NCBI GenBank assembly: GCA_050186335.1 | Contig: JBFWYO010000012.1 | Span: 3,180 to 67,179, forward strand | Reading direction: 5' to 3' | Source: JBFWYO01 sp050186335 | Lineage (GTDB): Bacteria > Pseudomonadota > Alphaproteobacteria > Bin65 | DNA length: 64,000 nucleotides | Part shown: positions 10,465 to 17,438 of the stretch, piece by piece | How the letters are laid out: every line of letters begins with the position of its first letter | Numbering within the stretch: position 1 is the first letter of the stretch | Program-made: the position numbers and the translations under genes | The notes under the pieces: generated by a model | Database searches by the model: none | Seen by the model: only the letters and a program-made list of their open reading frames with translations | What the model was told of the DNA's origin: nothing

Positions 10465-10611
10465 ATGGCTGCGCCGAACGATTGCCACTTCCCCTTCGAC
10501 GGCTTGCCGGAACGGTTGACAGAAATGACGCACGGGTCGACGGTCGTATTCCTGCCGTTCGGCGGCGTCCGACCGAGCGGCGCCGCCAAGATGAGGCAAA
10601 TGCGCGCATGA
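10465..10611 (+). pseudogene. 48-codon frame resembling the two ends of MoeA (internal deletion?)
   Basis: An ATG frame of 48 codons starts 1 base after the mobB stop and ends in an ATGA overlap with moaD. The first part (MAAPNDCHFPFDGL) resembles the start of alphaproteobacterial MoeA proteins, which often open with a DDCFxF-like motif. The last part (THGSTVVFLPF) resembles their C-terminal G-x-V-x-FLPF. The roughly 350 residues between, with the molybdate-insertion domain, are absent. mobB-moeA-moaD is a plausible ancestral order. This suggests an in-frame internal deletion of moeA that kept translational coupling. It could also be an unrelated small protein. Confidence 0.5.
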
Positions 10612-10859
10612 AGGTCCTGTATTTCGCCTGGCTCAAGCAGAAAACCGGCATCGGCGAGGAAACCGTCGCAGCACCGCCGGGCGTGCGTACGGTCGGCGAC
10701 CTGATCGACCATTTGCGCGCACGCGACGCGGGGCACGCGGCGGCCCTGGCGGACCTGAAGCTGGTGCGCGTGGCGGTCAACCAGGAATTCGCCGAGCTCG
10801 ACACGCCGGTCGGCGCCAACGACGAGATCGCCTTCTTTCCGCCGGTGACGGGCGGCTAG
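10608..10859 (+). CDS. moaD: Molybdopterin synthase small subunit (sulfur carrier)
   Basis: MoaD is the ubiquitin-fold sulfur carrier of molybdopterin synthase. After thiocarboxylation of its C-terminal glycine it donates sulfur to precursor Z in complex with MoaE. The 83-residue protein ends in the required Gly-Gly (PPVTGG). The N-terminal KVLYFAWLKQKTGIGEE and the NDEIAFFPPV segment are typical. The ATG at 10608 overlaps the stop of the preceding 48-codon frame, and a GAGG lies about 11 bases upstream. moaE follows, separated by an antisense lipoprotein gene. Confidence 0.95.
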   Translation: MKVLYFAWLKQKTGIGEETVAAPPGVRTVGDLIDHLRARDAGHAAALADLKLVRVAVNQEFAELDTPVGANDEIAFFPPVTGG

Positions 10860-10868
10860 ACCGAGCGC

Positions 10869-11129
10869 TTATTTCGCGACTTTGGTCCAGCCTTTGTTCC
10901 GCATGCACTCTTCGTCGACCGCGGTCTGCGTGGTCTTGCCCCGCTCCTTCGGCTCGGACGTGCCGAGCTTGATGAAGGCGCTGTTCGGCTCCTGGCGCGA
11001 GCACCAAAACAACGCGCTGCGCAGCTGCTGTTCGTCGGAATCCGCTTTTTCCCAAGTGGCCTGCGAGGCGGCGCAGGCGGCCAACGTGAGCGCTAAGGCG
11101 GGAATCAAGAAAAGGGGACGGGTGCGCAT
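10869..11129 (-). CDS. Small lipoprotein of unknown function
   Basis: An 86-residue protein with a signal peptide and lipobox: basic MRTR, hydrophobic FLIPALALTLA, then LAAC with the acylated Cys near residue 19. The mature part is short and charged with two further cysteines (in FWCSRQ and EECMRNKGW), which could form one disulfide. No domain was recognised. It is encoded against the direction of moaD and moaE and fills the space between them; moaD and this gene end only 9 bases apart, stop to stop. Confidence 0.75.
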   Translation of the reverse strand: MRTRPLFLIPALALTLAACAASQATWEKADSDEQQLRSALFWCSRQEPNSAFIKLGTSEPKERGKTTQTAVDEECMRNKGWTKVAK

Positions 11130-11254
11130 GGCGGGGAATCATATCCTCGTGTTCGGGGAGCGGAAAAATGCGCCGCCGGCCGGGATTCGTCAATGCACAA
11201 GCCCCTCCCCGGCCCGGCTCGGAAAGCCTATGTTTGACGTCAGGACGGTGACCC

Positions 11255-11734
11255 ATGATTCGCGTGCAACGCGAGGATTTCGACCCCGGCCGGGAACTGG
11301 CGGCGCTGACCGCGGGCCGTATCGACATCGGCGGCACGGTGAGCTTCGTCGGCCTGGTGCGCGAGATGACCGGCACGGACAGCGCGGGTGCGATCCGCGC
11401 CATGACGCTCGAGCATTATCCGGGCATGACCGAAAAAATGCTCGGCGCGATCGAGGACGAGGCGCGCCGGCGATGGCCCCTCGCGGACTCGCTGATTGTG
11501 CATCGTTACGGGCACTTGCGGCCGGGCGACCGCATCGTCCTGGTGATCACCGCCTCGGTCCATCGTGCGGCCGCGTTCGAGGCCAACATGTTCCTGGTCG
11601 ACTGGCTGAAGACCAAGGCGCCGTTCTGGAAGCAGGAAGATACCGCGGCAGGCACCCAATGGGTCGCGGCGCGCGCGGAGGACGACGCGGCCGCCGCGCG
11701 CTGGCGCAAGCGTGGCGACGAAGCGGCCGAATGA
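11255..11734 (+). CDS. moaE: Molybdopterin synthase catalytic subunit
   Basis: MoaE is the large subunit of molybdopterin synthase, which converts cyclic pyranopterin monophosphate to molybdopterin with MoaD as sulfur donor. The 159-residue protein has the GALVSFxG-like start (GTVSFVGLVRE), LEHYPGM, the RYGHLRPGD segment and the catalytic lysine region LKTKAPFWKQE. The last 20 residues are a variable alanine-rich tail. Its TGA overlaps the start of the next gene by 4 bases. With moaD present, the synthase is complete here. Confidence 0.95.
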   Translation: MIRVQREDFDPGRELAALTAGRIDIGGTVSFVGLVREMTGTDSAGAIRAMTLEHYPGMTEKMLGAIEDEARRRWPLADSLIVHRYGHLRPGDRIVLVITASVHRAAAFEANMFLVDWLKTKAPFWKQEDTAAGTQWVAARAEDDAAAARWRKRGDEAAE

Positions 11735-12057
11735 GCGCGCAGGACACGCCGGGCGAGCTGACCTTGACCGACACGTCGATCGGCTACGATCTGGCGCTCC
11801 GCCCGGACAACCGGGTGAACTGGGACGATTTGACCGCGGTCTACATCCTGACCACCGACCGCGGCCCGATCGACGACGACGTGTTCGTGCTGCTGCAGGG
11901 CAAACCCGGCGCGGGCAACTGCCTCGTGCCGCAGGAGCCCGCGTCTCCGGCGCTCGACCGGCTGATGAAACTGCCGGAATTCGATTTCGAGGCGTTCATC
12001 CGCTCGATGAGTTGCGCGGAGAACGCGCGCTTCTTGGTTTGGCAACGCAAGGCGTGA
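11731..12057 (+). CDS. Hypothetical protein coupled to moaE
   Basis: A 108-residue soluble protein with no recognised domain. It is acidic and begins MSAQDTPGELTLTDTSIGYDLALRP. The centre (LTAVYILTTDRGPIDDDVFVLL) looks like alternating beta strands and the C-terminus like an amphipathic helix. The ATG overlaps the moaE stop (ATGA) and a DUF4169 gene follows after 4 bases, so it is in the moaE transcript. Codon use resembles its neighbours, so it is probably real. No function is proposed. Confidence 0.7.
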   Translation: MSAQDTPGELTLTDTSIGYDLALRPDNRVNWDDLTAVYILTTDRGPIDDDVFVLLQGKPGAGNCLVPQEPASPALDRLMKLPEFDFEAFIRSMSCAENARFLVWQRKA

Positions 12058-12061
12058 TCCC

Positions 12062-12241
12062 GTGGCCGAGATCGTCAACCTGCGGCAGGCCCGCAAGCGC
12101 AAGCGGCGCGACGCGCACGACCGCGCGGCCGAAACCAATCGGGCGAAGCATGGGCGCACCAAGGCCGAGCGGGCGCGCGACGAAGCGGTCGAACGGCTAC
12201 GGCGTGCGCTGCTCGACGGCACCAGGCGCGAGAAGGATTAG
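12062..12241 (+). CDS. DUF4169 family protein
   Basis: A 59-residue, highly basic protein starting from GTG: M-AEIVNLRQARKRKRR, then a helix rich in Ala, Arg and Glu containing NRAKHGRTKAERARDEA. The AEIVNLRxARK start and NRAKxGRTKAER core are the hallmark of DUF4169, a small family found almost only in alphaproteobacteria, often downstream of moaE or similar genes. It is probably one long helix. Function is unknown. The start 4 bases behind the preceding stop indicates cotranscription. Confidence 0.82.
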   Translation: MAEIVNLRQARKRKRRDAHDRAAETNRAKHGRTKAERARDEAVERLRRALLDGTRREKD

Positions 12242-12367
12242 CGGCGAGACGGTGCGTTCGCTTCGCGCTGCGCGCGACTCGGGACGACGAAAAAGTTCCG
12301 GAAACATCTCGCCCTGCGGCGCCGGCGCACTTGCGCGGGGCCCACGCATGGGCAACCGACGGGGCCG

Positions 12368-13096
12368 TCAATCTTTATAGTTCGGCTCGTCACGGTCGAG
12401 CAGACGCTTGAGCGCCTCGAAGTGCATGTGCGGCTGGGTTTGGTCGTCCGCGAGTTGCTGCGCCGTCTTGCGCACGACTGCGTCGGGTATCAGCGCCAGC
12501 TTCTTGCCGGTGGACATGGCGAGCACCTGCATCATGCAGGCGCGCTCCAAATAATACAGCTTGTTGTAGGCATCGTGGACGCTGGCGCCGACCACGACGA
12601 TGCCGTGATTGCCAAGGAACGCGATCGAGCGATTGCCGAACGCACCGGCGATGCGGTCGCCTTCGGATTCATCGAGCGCCAATCCATTGTAACCGCGATC
12701 GTAGGCGATCTGATCGTGGAACATCAGCGCGGTCTGATTGGCCATGAGCAGCTCGGGCTCTTCGAGCATGGTCAGCGCGGTCGCGTACGGCATATGCGTG
12801 TGCAGCACGCATCGAGCGTGTGGCACGCGGGCATGCAGGCGCCAATGGATATAGTAGGCCGTCGGCTCCGGCGGTGCGGCGCCTTCGATCAGCTTGCCGT
12901 CCTGACCGACCAGCAGCAGCGAACTGGCCGTGACTTCCGACCAGTGCCAGCCGTGCGGATTTATCAGGAAGCGGTCCTGCGCGCCGGGCGGCACGTAACT
13001 GAAGTGATTGCACACGCCTTCGTGCAAGCCCATGCGCGCGGCGCTACGCAGCGCCGCGGCAAGATCGATCCGCGCTTCGCGATGGGAAGAAGCCAT
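12368..13096 (-). CDS. Class II aldolase/adducin family protein
   Basis: A 242-residue protein of the class II aldolase fold (fuculose-phosphate aldolase, adducin head). The zinc ligands are visible as HTHMP (VLHTHMPYATAL) and a later histidine in FLGNHGIVVVG. Length and the N-terminal SAARMGLHEGVCNHFSY match stand-alone members that act on sugar phosphates or decarboxylate hydroxy acids. The substrate cannot be told. It lies 60 bases behind the Rrf2 regulator gene on the same strand, so the two may form an operon. Confidence 0.88.
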   Translation of the reverse strand: MASSHREARIDLAAALRSAARMGLHEGVCNHFSYVPPGAQDRFLINPHGWHWSEVTASSLLLVGQDGKLIEGAAPPEPTAYYIHWRLHARVPHARCVLHTHMPYATALTMLEEPELLMANQTALMFHDQIAYDRGYNGLALDESEGDRIAGAFGNRSIAFLGNHGIVVVGASVHDAYNKLYYLERACMMQVLAMSTGKKLALIPDAVVRKTAQQLADDQTQPHMHFEALKRLLDRDEPNYKD

Positions 13097-13156
13097 GGAT
13101 CGTTCCCCGGGGTTGGACCTTGGTTGTGCCGCCCTTCGGCAAGCGCCGGTCGGGCT

Positions 13157-13576
13157 TTAGCCGACCAAGCGCAGCTTGCGCGCCTTGGCGCGCGAAACGT
13201 CGGCGATGGTATAGCGATCGAGCGCTTTGAGATACGCCGCCGTCGCTTCATCGAACGCGCCGCGCAATTCACGGCCGGGGCTCAGCGGGCCGCGCGACTT
13301 CTTGCGGCTGACCGGCTCCAGATTGTCCTTCATGGCGCGCACCACTTGGCCGACAGTGACCTTGCGCGCGGGCTGCGCGAGCGTGATGCCGCCGCCCTTG
13401 CCCTTGTAGCTCTTGATCAGGCCCTTGGTCGCCAGACGATGCACGACTTTCACGAGATGGTTCCGGCTGATCTTGTACGACTCGGCAATCTCGGCAACCG
13501 TAGCGCGGCGATCGGAATGCTGATCGAGATACATCATGACGCGCAGGCCGAAATCGACGAACAGTGAGATTTGCAT
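13157..13576 (-). CDS. Rrf2-family regulator lacking all cysteines (NsrR-like)
   Basis: A 139-residue winged-helix regulator most like NsrR. The N-terminal HTH is intact (AEIAESYKISRNHLVKVVHRLATKGLI), followed by the wing GGITLA and a dimer helix (TVGQVVRAM). NsrR, IscR and RirA bind an Fe-S cluster through three cysteines between about residues 90 and 106. Here that segment reads VSRKKSRGPLSPGREL and the whole protein has no cysteine. It therefore cannot sense NO or iron through a cysteine-ligated cluster. It diverges from a cytochrome c gene and precedes the aldolase gene. Confidence 0.88.
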   Translation of the reverse strand: MQISLFVDFGLRVMMYLDQHSDRRATVAEIAESYKISRNHLVKVVHRLATKGLIKSYKGKGGGITLAQPARKVTVGQVVRAMKDNLEPVSRKKSRGPLSPGRELRGAFDEATAAYLKALDRYTIADVSRAKARKLRLVG

Positions 13577-13800
13577 TGCTTCAGTCCCTTCCCGATTTTA
13601 TGAGGGCGCAAACATGCACATTTGGGGTTCATTCCTCAAGACAAATTTTCATCTGCAACGAAATCGCTCGCGAGGCGACCCGCAACCGAATTTCAACCAT
13701 GCAGGACAAATTGCCGCGTCGGAATTTTCGATATCTGCGCTACGTAGAAATACCGGTTGAGTACCGATCGAACGAAAACCACCCCGCAAGGATCGCTGCG

Positions 13801-14232
13801 ATGCACCGCAAAACATGTTTGACGACTCGGTTTTGTTCCCTCGCTGGATATTTATTCGCGGCATATTTTCTAGCCGCGGCGCCGGCCTTGGCGGAAGGCG
13901 ATGCCGCCGCGGGCAAGCGAGTGTTCAATAAATGCGTGTCCTGCCACAGCCTGGATCAGGGTGTACATAAGGTCGGGCCGAGTTTATTCAATATCTATCT
14001 ATCCAAGGCCGGCGCGACGGAAAAGTATGCCTATTCGAAGGGCGTCGAGGCCGCCGCGGCGAAGGGCCTGACCTGGACCGACGCGGCGCTCGACAAGTAT
14101 CTGATCGACCCCAAGCTGTTCTTGGAGGAAATCGCCGGCACCAAGCCGCTTGCCAACAAAATGCTGTTCAAGCTGCCGAAGCCGGACGAACGCGCCGACG
14201 TGATCGCATACCTCAAATCGCTGAAGAAATAG
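13801..14232 (+). CDS. Periplasmic c-type cytochrome (class I)
   Basis: A 143-residue exported monohaem cytochrome. A signal peptide (hydrophobic LAGYLFAAYFLAAAPALA, cleavage after about residue 31) is followed by GDAAAGKRVFNKCVSCHSLDQG with the haem motif CVSCH. The axial methionine is probably that in ANKMLFKLP, and the protein ends in the usual ADVIAYLKSL helix. Overall it resembles cytochrome c2/c550. A longer in-frame start at 13564 would place the signal peptide internally, so the ATG at 13801 is preferred. It is probably controlled by the divergent Rrf2 protein. Confidence 0.92.
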   Translation: MHRKTCLTTRFCSLAGYLFAAYFLAAAPALAEGDAAAGKRVFNKCVSCHSLDQGVHKVGPSLFNIYLSKAGATEKYAYSKGVEAAAAKGLTWTDAALDKYLIDPKLFLEEIAGTKPLANKMLFKLPKPDERADVIAYLKSLKK

Positions 14233-14242
14233 GCGGCGTCCT

Positions 14243-14293
14243 TCTGGATCGCTGGGTCTGGATCACTGGGTCTGGATCACTGGGTCTGGATCG
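14243..14293. repeat. 14-bp tandem repeat, 3.6 copies
   Basis: Units TCTGGATCRCTGGG start at 14243, 14257 and 14271, with a partial unit at 14285-14293. Units 2 and 3 are identical; unit 1 differs at one base. The array sits exactly between the stop codons of the cytochrome gene and the convergent membrane-protein gene. Slippage makes its copy number likely to vary between strains. Confidence 0.9.
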
Positions 14294-14851
14294 TTAGGCG
14301 GGCGCGCCGTCTTGCGGGCCGATCACATCCTGCAGTCCGGCCGCACGATGGAACGGCCAGAGTGCGGCGCCGGCGGCAAGGCCCATGGCGCCCGCCAGGA
14401 CAACGATCACGAGGGCCGGCACCGGTCCGTGCCTGAACAGCGAGGTGGCAAGCAGAATGCCGCCGTGCACCGCAATCGCGAAAAGCGCGGCGGACAACAG
14501 GAACAAGCCCCGGCGCGCGACCCCCGCCCGGTTCATCGTCGCGGCAAAGAGCGCCGTGAGCGCGAGCGAAACGATCAACGAAGCCGGGTAGACGAACAGT
14601 GCCACCAGCGCGGTAAAGGTGACCGTGGTAAACAGCGCGCTGTAAACCATCTGGTCGACGAGACCGACCGGCAATTGCGATGTCGCATCGGGCATTCCCA
14701 GCGAATGTCCGACCGCCAACGTATAGACCACCAGAGTTGGCGCCACGATCGTCGGAATCATTGCGGCGACGAACAGGCCCAGAGGGCGTGGTGCGGCAAG
14801 GAACGGGCTCGAGCGGTTCGGGATTCCATACGGGGCCATTGGTGTCTCCAT
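14294..14851 (-). CDS. Four-helix membrane protein of unknown function
   Basis: About 185 residues if translation starts at 14851 (METPMAPYG); a second ATG at 14839 is also possible. There are four hydrophobic stretches, for example LFVAAMIPTIVAPTLVVY, VTFTALVALFVYPASLIVSL and LVIVVLAGAMGLAAGAALW, so it is an inner-membrane protein. No domain was recognised. The longer frame to 15100 is rejected because its extra residues are arginine-rich and unlike a membrane protein. The gene is convergent with the cytochrome gene and follows ilvE on the same strand behind a terminator-like hairpin. Confidence 0.65.
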   Translation of the reverse strand: METPMAPYGIPNRSSPFLAAPRPLGLFVAAMIPTIVAPTLVVYTLAVGHSLGMPDATSQLPVGLVDQMVYSALFTTVTFTALVALFVYPASLIVSLALTALFAATMNRAGVARRGLFLLSAALFAIAVHGGILLATSLFRHGPVPALVIVVLAGAMGLAAGAALWPFHRAAGLQDVIGPQDGAPA

Positions 14852-15064
14852 CGGAACAACAGACCTGGCGCATGCGCGACCGGCTTTCGTCGGGTCGATA
14901 AAAACTGTATCGATTATGATACGAACGAAAACGCGACCGCTTGCCCGGGGCGGCATCGCGGCGCCGGCAAAATGCCGCGAAACCCGCCGCGCGGCTCGAT
15001 TTCTGCCCGATGCGACATTTCGACAGGGCGCGCCGGCCGACATCTTGCGACCGGGCACAACGGC

Positions 15065-15090
15065 AAAGGGCGGACCGAGGCCCGCCCTTT
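15065..15090 (-). terminator. Hairpin behind ilvE
   Basis: A perfect 9-bp stem, AAAGGGCGG at 15065-15073 and CCGCCCTTT at 15082-15090, with an 8-base loop, begins about 22 bases past the ilvE stop codon. It is G+C-rich with three T at the outer end on the minus strand, so it is a plausible but not classical intrinsic terminator. Confidence 0.55.
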
Positions 15091-15112
15091 CATATCGCAA
15101 ACGCTGCGACGT

Positions 15113-16003
15113 TTACTCCGCCGCCTTGACCTTCTTGGTGACCAGATTGTCGAAATCCATCACCAGCGTGCGCGTGATGTCGCCGACAGTGAACTTGTAT
15201 TGGTCGATCTCGCTGACCGGCGTTACTTCGACCGCCGTGCCGGTCAGGAACACTTCCTGGGTGTGGGCCAATTCCTCGGGCATAATCGCGCGCTCAATGA
15301 CCTTGAAGCCTCGCTGCTTGGCGAGACCGATCACCGTGCGGCGCGTGATGCCGTCGAGGAAGCAATCCGGCGTCGGCGTGTGGATCTCGCCTTTTTGTAC
15401 GAGGAACACATTGGCGCCGGTGGCTTCGGCGAGGCGGCCGCGCCAATCCAGCATGAGCGCGTCGTTGTAGCCGGCGCGCTCGGCGGCATGCTTGGAGAGC
15501 GTGCAAATCATATAAAGCCCCGACGCTTTCGATTTCGCCGGGATCGTCATCGGATCGGGCCGGCGCCATTTGGCTAGGGTCATGCGGATACCCTTGAGGC
15601 GCGCTTCCGGCGTGAAATAGGCCGGCCACTGCCAGGTCGCGATGGCGACATTGATCTTGGCCTCCTGCGCGGAGACGCCCATGACTTCGCTGCCGCGCCA
15701 CGCAATTGGGCGCATGTAGCCGTCGACGATGTTGTTCGCCTTGATCGTCTCGCGGCACGCCTGATCGATCTGCGCGACACTATACGGAAGTTTGAAATCG
15801 AGAATTTCGGCCGATGCGAACAGGCGCTCGGTATGCTCGGTGAGCTTGAAAATCTCGCCGCCGTAGACGCGCTCGCCTTCGAATACGCACGACGCGTAGT
15901 GCAGCCCATGGGTCAGGACATGGATCTTGGCGTCGCGCCACGGCGTCAGGCCGCCGTTGAACCAGATCTCCCCGTCGCGGTCGTGGAAGGGCAGCATTGA
16001 CAT
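15113..16003 (-). CDS. ilvE: Branched-chain amino acid aminotransferase
   Basis: IlvE transfers amino groups between glutamate and the keto acids of leucine, isoleucine and valine, using PLP. The 296-residue protein has the class IV aminotransferase fold: GLHYASCVFEGERVY near the start, the PLP-lysine region (IPAKSKASGLYM), EATGANVFLV and the late FLTGTAVEVTPV motif. The length is normal. It diverges from a MarR regulator across 139 bases, an arrangement repeated in many alphaproteobacteria, which suggests MarR control. Confidence 0.95.
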   Translation of the reverse strand: MSMLPFHDRDGEIWFNGGLTPWRDAKIHVLTHGLHYASCVFEGERVYGGEIFKLTEHTERLFASAEILDFKLPYSVAQIDQACRETIKANNIVDGYMRPIAWRGSEVMGVSAQEAKINVAIATWQWPAYFTPEARLKGIRMTLAKWRRPDPMTIPAKSKASGLYMICTLSKHAAERAGYNDALMLDWRGRLAEATGANVFLVQKGEIHTPTPDCFLDGITRRTVIGLAKQRGFKVIERAIMPEELAHTQEVFLTGTAVEVTPVSEIDQYKFTVGDITRTLVMDFDNLVTKKVKAAE

Positions 16004-16084
16004 AGCGGAATCCTCAAGCTGTTAATCGCCTCGCAAAAAAGGGCTGCCCCTTGCGGGTTGCCCCCTTCGTTTCAGCGATCTGGG

Positions 16085-16126
16085 TTAGAAAATTACCTAA
16101 AAAGCGTGCCCTGAGTAACATTGTTA
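16085..16126. promoter_or_regulatory. Inverted repeats in the ilvE-marR intergenic region
   Basis: TAACA-T-TGTTA at 16116-16126 is a perfect 11-base palindrome 17 bases before the marR start, and TTAG-N8-CTAA at 16085-16100 lies just beside it. The region is A+T-rich and holds the start regions of both divergent genes. A MarR dimer binding here would control itself and ilvE. This is inferred from symmetry and position. Confidence 0.45.
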
Positions 16127-16142
16127 GGACACTCTGTCAATT

Positions 16143-16646
16143 ATGGCTGACGTCAAACCGGGCGTGAACCCGCTTTTTCTGCGCGACGAAGAACTCCGGC
16201 AAGGGATGGAGTTGCTGTTCTTTGCGTTCCGCGACGTGGCGTCCCGGGGCGACGCGATGTTGGCCGCGGAAGGCTTGGGGCGCGCCCACCAGCGGGTGAT
16301 TTATTTCGTCGGCCGGCATCCGCTGATCAGTGTCGGCGCGCTGCTCGACATTCTCGGCATTACCAAGCAGAGCCTGTCGCGCGTGCTCAAGCACCTCGTG
16401 CATGAGGGGTATGTCGAGTATCGGCCGGGACCAAAAGACCGGCGCCAACGGTTGCTGACCCTGAGCGCCAAGGGCGCCGAACTGGAAACCAAGCTGACCG
16501 CGCTGCAGCGTGGCCTGTTCGCGAGTGCGTATCGCGCCGCGGGCGCCGAGGCGGTCGAAGGCTTCCGCAAAGTGCTGGAAGGCCTCTGCAAAGTGTCCGC
16601 GCCGGCCGCAAGATCCAGCCTCGCGGCCCCGGAAGTCAAGCGATAG
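16143..16646 (+). CDS. MarR-family transcriptional regulator
   Basis: A 167-residue winged-helix regulator. The MarR domain spans about residues 20-145, with the recognition-helix region LLDILGITKQSLSRVLKHLVHEGYVEY and the wing PGPKDRRQRLLTLSAKG. The gene is divergent from ilvE and 3 bases ahead of an OmpR-type response regulator, so all three following regulators probably form one transcript. MarR genes at this locus in alphaproteobacteria are usually annotated only by family. No ligand can be assigned. Confidence 0.93.
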   Translation: MADVKPGVNPLFLRDEELRQGMELLFFAFRDVASRGDAMLAAEGLGRAHQRVIYFVGRHPLISVGALLDILGITKQSLSRVLKHLVHEGYVEYRPGPKDRRQRLLTLSAKGAELETKLTALQRGLFASAYRAAGAEAVEGFRKVLEGLCKVSAPAARSSLAAPEVKR

Positions 16647-16649
16647 GCC

Positions 16650-17357
16650 ATGGCCATGTCGGATGAATTCGCCGAAACGCCGCATCTCTTGATCGTCGAC
16701 GACGACCAGCGCCTGCGCGAGCTGCTGTCCAAGTTCCTCGCCGATCAAGGCTTCCGTGTCACCGCCGCGGGCGGGGCCGACGAGGCGCGCGCCAAACTCG
16801 CCATCATGACCTTCGACCTGGTCATCATGGATGTCATGATGCCGGGCGAGAACGGACTCGACCTGACGGCGTGGCTGCGCGACCGGCACGATGTGCCGGT
16901 CTTGATGTTGACCGCGATGGGCGAAACCGAGGACCGCATCGCCGGCCTGGAACGCGGCGCCGACGATTATCTGGCCAAGCCGTTCGAGCCGCGCGAGCTG
17001 CTGTTGCGGTTGCGCACCATCCTGCGGCGCGCGCCGGTGGCGCCGCCCGTCGTCGCCCCAGCGACCGAGGTGCGGCTGGGCGAATGCCTGTTCGACATGA
17101 CCCGCAACGAACTGGTGCGCGGCAAGAAGCGCCTGCGCCTGACCACCGCCGAATCGCGCCTGCTCGCCGCGCTGGCGGCGCAACCGGGCGCGCCGTTGTC
17201 GCGCGAAGATCTGATCGCCGCCGCCGGCATCGCCGCCAACGACCGGGCGATCGACGTGCAGGTCACCCGCCTGCGCCGCAAAATCGAGAAAAATCCCCGC
17301 GATCCGCGCTATCTGCAAACCGTACGCGGAAAGGGCTATACTCTCATTCCGGATTGA
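16650..17357 (+). CDS. OmpR-family response regulator
   Basis: A 235-residue two-component response regulator. The receiver domain (about residues 10-125) has the acidic pair in VDDDQ, the phosphorylated aspartate D61 in LVIMDVMMP, a conserved threonine (MLTAMG) and lysine (LAKPFEPRE). A C-terminal winged helix follows (about 140-235, ending YLQTVRGKGYTLIPD). The partner kinase is encoded 81 bases downstream. The pair most resembles the OmpR/EnvZ group, which in alphaproteobacteria is not necessarily osmoregulatory. Confidence 0.94.
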   Translation: MAMSDEFAETPHLLIVDDDQRLRELLSKFLADQGFRVTAAGGADEARAKLAIMTFDLVIMDVMMPGENGLDLTAWLRDRHDVPVLMLTAMGETEDRIAGLERGADDYLAKPFEPRELLLRLRTILRRAPVAPPVVAPATEVRLGECLFDMTRNELVRGKKRLRLTTAESRLLAALAAQPGAPLSREDLIAAAGIAANDRAIDVQVTRLRRKIEKNPRDPRYLQTVRGKGYTLIPD

Positions 17358-17438
17358 CGGCGCGCGCCGCGCACGTCGTCGGCGGCGCGGCCCGCCCGCG
17401 TTCCGGCACCTGCAGCGCGCGCACATTCAAGGCGCATC

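Noticed and set aside
16027..16066. Attenuator in the ilvE leader: G+C-rich stretch followed by six T on the minus strand
   Set aside because: No stable uninterrupted stem could be built from the G-rich and C-rich blocks, and no leader peptide with Leu/Ile/Val codon runs was found.
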